A stretch of 23,490 nucleotides of DNA from the NCBI GenBank assembly GCA_023450335.1, contig JAEXHA010000165.1, forward strand, positions 1 through 23,490, given 5' to 3'. The position numbers and the translations under genes were made by a program. The stretch's first letter is position 1. Every line of letters starts with the position of its first letter. The notes below the pieces were generated by a model that saw only the letters and a list, made by a program, of their open reading frames with translations, was not told the DNA's origin and ran no database searches. This document shows positions 21,356 to 23,490 of this stretch, piece after piece. Source of the DNA: Actinomycetes bacterium (GTDB taxonomy: Bacteria; Actinomycetota; Actinomycetes; Actinomycetales; Microbacteriaceae).

Positions 21356-22423
21356 ATGCCCCTCCACGACACAGCCGTCCGCGGCTTCGCCTCTGACAAC
21401 TACTCCGGCGTGCACCCCGAGGTGCTGGCCGCGATCACCGCCGCCAACGACGGCCACCAGATCGCGTACGGCGAAGACGCGTACACCGGGCGGCTGCAGC
21501 AGGTCTTCGCCCGCCACTTCGGCGACGGCGTCGAGGCCTTCCCGGTGTTCAACGGCACCGGCGCCAACGTGACGGGTCTGCAGTCGATGCTGCCCCGCTG
21601 GGGCGCCGTCGTCGCGGCATCCACTGCCCACATCAACGTCGATGAGGGCGGCGCGCCCGAGCGCGTCGCCGGCATCAAGATCCTGAACGTGCCCACCGAC
21701 GACGGCAAGCTGACACCCGACCTCATCGACCGTGAGGCGTGGGGCTGGGGCGACGAGCACCGCGCGCAGCCGCTCGTGGTGTCGATCACGCAGTCGACCG
21801 AGCTGGGCACCCTCTACACGCCCGAAGAGATCCGCGCGATCGCCGACCACATCCACCCGCGCGGGATGCGGCTGCACCTGGACGGCGCGCGCATCGCCAA
21901 CGCGGCCGCCGCGCTCGACGTACCCCTGCGCGCGTTCACGCGTGACGCCGGCGTCGACGTGCTCAGCTTCGGCGGCACCAAGAACGGGGCGCTCGGTGCC
22001 GAGGCGATCGTCGTGCTGGACCCCGCGGCATCCGAGGGCCTGCGCTACCTGCGCAAGCTCAACATGCAGCTGTCGAGCAAGATGCGGTTCGTGTCGGCGC
22101 AGCTGATCGCGCTGCTGGACGGTGACCTGTACCTGCGCAACGCGCGGCACGCCAACGCGATGGCGCAGCGACTGCGCGGCGCGGTCGAGGCGGGCCTGGC
22201 CGCCGGGTCGATTCGCGGCGTCGGATTCTCCCAGCCCACGCAGTCCAACGGTGTGTTCGCGACGCTCCCCGAAGGGGTGGCCGACGCGCTGCGCTCGCGC
22301 TTCCGCTTCTACGACTGGGACGCCGCCCGCAGCGAGGTGCGGTGGATGTGCTCGTTCGACACGCGCGAGGAGGACGTCGACGCTTTCGTCGCCGAGCTGG
22401 GGCGCCTGACCACGGCATCCTGA
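21356..22423 (+). CDS. Low-specificity L-threonine aldolase-like PLP enzyme (beta-eliminating lyase family)
   Basis: 355 residues. Fold-type I aldolase features are FASDNYSGVHPEVL at 11-24, YGEDAYTGRLQ at 38-48 (the YGxDxxT region), VFNGTGANVTGLQSML at 64-79, the stacking His92 in AHINVDEGGAP, Asp176 in LHLDGARIANA that pairs with the cofactor pyridine, and PLP lysine K209 in FGGTKNGA. Threonine aldolases cleave L-threonine or allo-threonine to glycine and acetaldehyde, and many accept other beta-hydroxy amino acids. Related lyases occur under the same domain name, so the substrate is open. The start is ATG 21356; GTG 21353 in the same frame is an alternative. It is divergent from the MFS gene and followed by an A+T-rich operator and a second dehydrogenase. 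Confidence 0.92.
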   Translation: MPLHDTAVRGFASDNYSGVHPEVLAAITAANDGHQIAYGEDAYTGRLQQVFARHFGDGVEAFPVFNGTGANVTGLQSMLPRWGAVVAASTAHINVDEGGAPERVAGIKILNVPTDDGKLTPDLIDREAWGWGDEHRAQPLVVSITQSTELGTLYTPEEIRAIADHIHPRGMRLHLDGARIANAAAALDVPLRAFTRDAGVDVLSFGGTKNGALGAEAIVVLDPAASEGLRYLRKLNMQLSSKMRFVSAQLIALLDGDLYLRNARHANAMAQRLRGAVEAGLAAGSIRGVGFSQPTQSNGVFATLPEGVADALRSRFRFYDWDAARSEVRWMCSFDTREEDVDAFVAELGRLTTAS

Positions 22424-22444
22424 ATTTATATTCAGGGGAATATA
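22420..22444. promoter_or_regulatory. A+T-rich operator-like inverted repeats before the second dehydrogenase gene
   Basis: TATATTCAGGGGAATATA (22427-22444) is a 7-bp perfect inverted repeat with a 4-base centre. Overlapping it, CTGAAT (22420-22425) and ATTCAG (22430-22435) form a second inverted repeat across the stop codon of the preceding gene. Such A+T richness is exceptional here and marks a promoter/operator, probably for the gene at 22519. TetR- or MarR-family repressors bind sites of this size; which protein acts here is unknown. Confidence 0.6.
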
Positions 22445-22518
22445 CCGCGCGGTCCTCTCTCGTTGTCCCTGGTAGGCGCCGAAGCCCTCGGCGTCGCAGA
22501 CGGAGAGAGGTGGACAGC

Positions 22519-23256
22519 ATGGCACGTTTCGACGGACGCGTTGCGCTCATCACCGGAGGCGCAAGCGGAATCGGCAAGGCGACGGCGCGACGGATCGCCG
22601 CAGAGGGCGGCACGGTCGTGATCGCAGACCTGCAGGACGAGGCCGGTGCGGCCGTCGTCGCGGAGATCGAGAAGGACGGCGGCACGGCCGGTTTCGTCCA
22701 CCTCGACGTGACCAGTGAGGCCGGCTGGGCCGAAGCGATCGACACGACGGTCTCGAAGTTCGGCCGACTCGATGTGCTCGTGAACAACGCCGGCATCGGC
22801 GACACCGAGCCGATCGAGGTCACCACGGCCGACACGTGGGACAAGGTCGTCGCCGTCACCCAGACCAGCGTGTTCCTCGGCATGAAGGCCGCCGCGGCCG
22901 CACTCAAGGCCAGCGGCAACGGCGCCGTCGTGAACGTCAGCTCGATGTACGGCATCGTCGGTTCGGGCGTCAGCCCGGCCTACCACGCGGCCAAGGGCGC
23001 GGTGCGGCTGCTAACCAAGACCACGGCGCTGGGCTGGGCGAAGGAGGGCGTGCGCGTCAACTCAGTGCACCCGGGGTTCATCGACACCCCGATTCTGGGT
23101 GACACCGACCGCGACCTGCTCATCGCCGGCACCCCCATGTGCCGGCTCGGCAAGCCCGAGGAGATGGCTGCGCTCATCGCCTTCGCGGCCAGCGACGACG
23201 CGAGCTTCGCAACCGGCTCGGAGTTCGTCGCCGACGGCGGCGTCACCGCCGGCTGA
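22519..23256 (+). CDS. Classical short-chain dehydrogenase/reductase
   Basis: 245 residues, normal for classical SDRs. Cofactor motif TGGASGIG is at 12-19, Asp37 at the end of the second strand (VVIADLQ) points to NAD(H), and HLDVTS follows. NNAG is at 89-92 and the catalytic set is S141/S142 in NVSS, Y155 and K159 in YHAAKGA. The C-terminus has HPGFIDTPI and GSEFVADGG, typical of the cyclopentanol / 3-alpha-hydroxysteroid / secondary alcohol dehydrogenase cluster. The substrate cannot be named. ATG 22519 has an AGAGAGG ribosome site 8 bases upstream; an in-frame GTG at 22510 is less likely. It is 95 bases after the aldolase-like gene with operator-like repeats between, so it probably has its own promoter. 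Unlike the dehydrogenase at 18579, all motifs are canonical. Confidence 0.93.
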   Translation: MARFDGRVALITGGASGIGKATARRIAAEGGTVVIADLQDEAGAAVVAEIEKDGGTAGFVHLDVTSEAGWAEAIDTTVSKFGRLDVLVNNAGIGDTEPIEVTTADTWDKVVAVTQTSVFLGMKAAAAALKASGNGAVVNVSSMYGIVGSGVSPAYHAAKGAVRLLTKTTALGWAKEGVRVNSVHPGFIDTPILGDTDRDLLIAGTPMCRLGKPEEMAALIAFAASDDASFATGSEFVADGGVTAG

Positions 23257-23312
23257 CCCGCTGCCGCAGCGCCGGGGCCCGTTCGGGGTCGCGGCGCTGC
23301 GCTGCGCGCCAC

Positions 23313-23388
23313 GAACTGCGGAGAATCGCACCGACTGCGGATCGAACCGGCCGATCGGATCCGCAGTTCGCGCAATTCTCCGAAGTTC
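23313..23388. repeat. Large imperfect palindrome (REP-like or terminator) after the second dehydrogenase
   Basis: The outer arms GAACTGCGGAGAAT (23313-23326) and ATTCTCCGAAGTTC (23375-23388) match with one mismatch. The inner arms CGACTGCGGATC (23332-23343) and GATCCGCAGTTCG (23358-23370) match except for one extra base. The loop contains CCGATCGG, the same palindrome found in the tandem array at 6879-7000. The folded element would be about 76 bases long. It could be a transcription terminator, a structured RNA or a dispersed intergenic repeat. Confidence 0.65.
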
Positions 23389-23403
23389 CACGTCGCCGCG
23401 ACG

Positions 23404-23490
23404 GTGAGCGAGCGGATGCCGGACGGCGGCACCGTGCTGCATCACGCGGCGCACGCCGGCGTGCTGCGTCACGCGGGCACAGGGCACCCA
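23404..23490. other. Right edge of the window, unassigned
   Basis: After the palindrome the sequence is open in more than one frame to the end. On the plus strand a GTG at 23404 begins 29 open codons containing two 16-base near-copies of GTGCTGCATCACGCGG spaced 27 bases apart. This could be the start of a gene running off the window, but nothing is recognisable, and a minus-strand frame is equally open. Confidence 0.2.

Noticed and set aside
23062..23487. Minus-strand open frame at the right edge as a gene converging on the second dehydrogenase
   Set aside because: It overlaps the 3' part of the well-supported dehydrogenase and the large palindrome, and shows no recognisable motif.

Overview
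The window is very G+C-rich DNA from an actinobacterium, most likely a Microbacteriaceae member close to Microbacterium. The reasons are the strong C/G preference at third codon positions, the gene content (two-domain peptide-transport ATPase, LuxR-type two-component pair, SRPBCC and SprT-like proteins, DUF6421-like protein), and the dense, strand-symmetric word GGATGCCG/CGGCATCC. Coding density is high: about 18 genes, and no gene-free stretch longer than 300 bases. No tRNA, rRNA, transposase, integrase or CRISPR array is visible, so this looks like chromosomal DNA rather than a mobile island.

Region 1 (1-5857) is peptide and oxoproline nutrition. The 5' part of pxpA (5-oxoprolinase subunit A) runs leftward out of the window. 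A fused two-ATPase peptide/nickel-type ABC protein is read rightward. It converges on a leftward operon of substrate-binding lipoprotein, DppB-like permease and DppC-like permease. A strong hairpin separates the lipoprotein gene from the permeases.

Region 2 (6018-8898) holds small housekeeping or unknown genes: a spermidine-synthase-like protein, a helical (TPR-like) repeat protein, a SprT-like zinc metalloprotein, and a ComB-like 2-phosphosulfolactate phosphatase homologue. A short tandem-repeat array follows the first of these.

Region 3 (8930-11507) is a glycoside hydrolase family 3 gene with its domains in reversed order. A perfect 14-bp LacI/CelR-type operator sits against its likely -10 box.

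Region 4 (11649-16601) is an SRPBCC-like protein followed by a leftward block: histidine kinase, LuxR-type regulator, ABC ATPase and FtsX-like permease. It resembles the kinase-regulator-exporter modules that sense and export envelope-active compounds.

Region 5 (16665-23256) is the least understood. An Lrp/AsnC regulator is divergent from a DUF6421-like gene that overlaps an atypical short-chain dehydrogenase. Then come a short coiled-coil membrane protein interrupted by an amber codon, an MFS transporter, a threonine-aldolase-like PLP enzyme and a second dehydrogenase. Regulator, unknown protein, oxidoreductase, exporter and PLP lyase together suggest an amino-acid-related pathway. That is inference.

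Two features span the window. Many genes have a TAnnnT-like box 6-7 bases before the start codon, which predicts leaderless mRNAs. The word GGATGCCG occurs far more often than base composition would predict.
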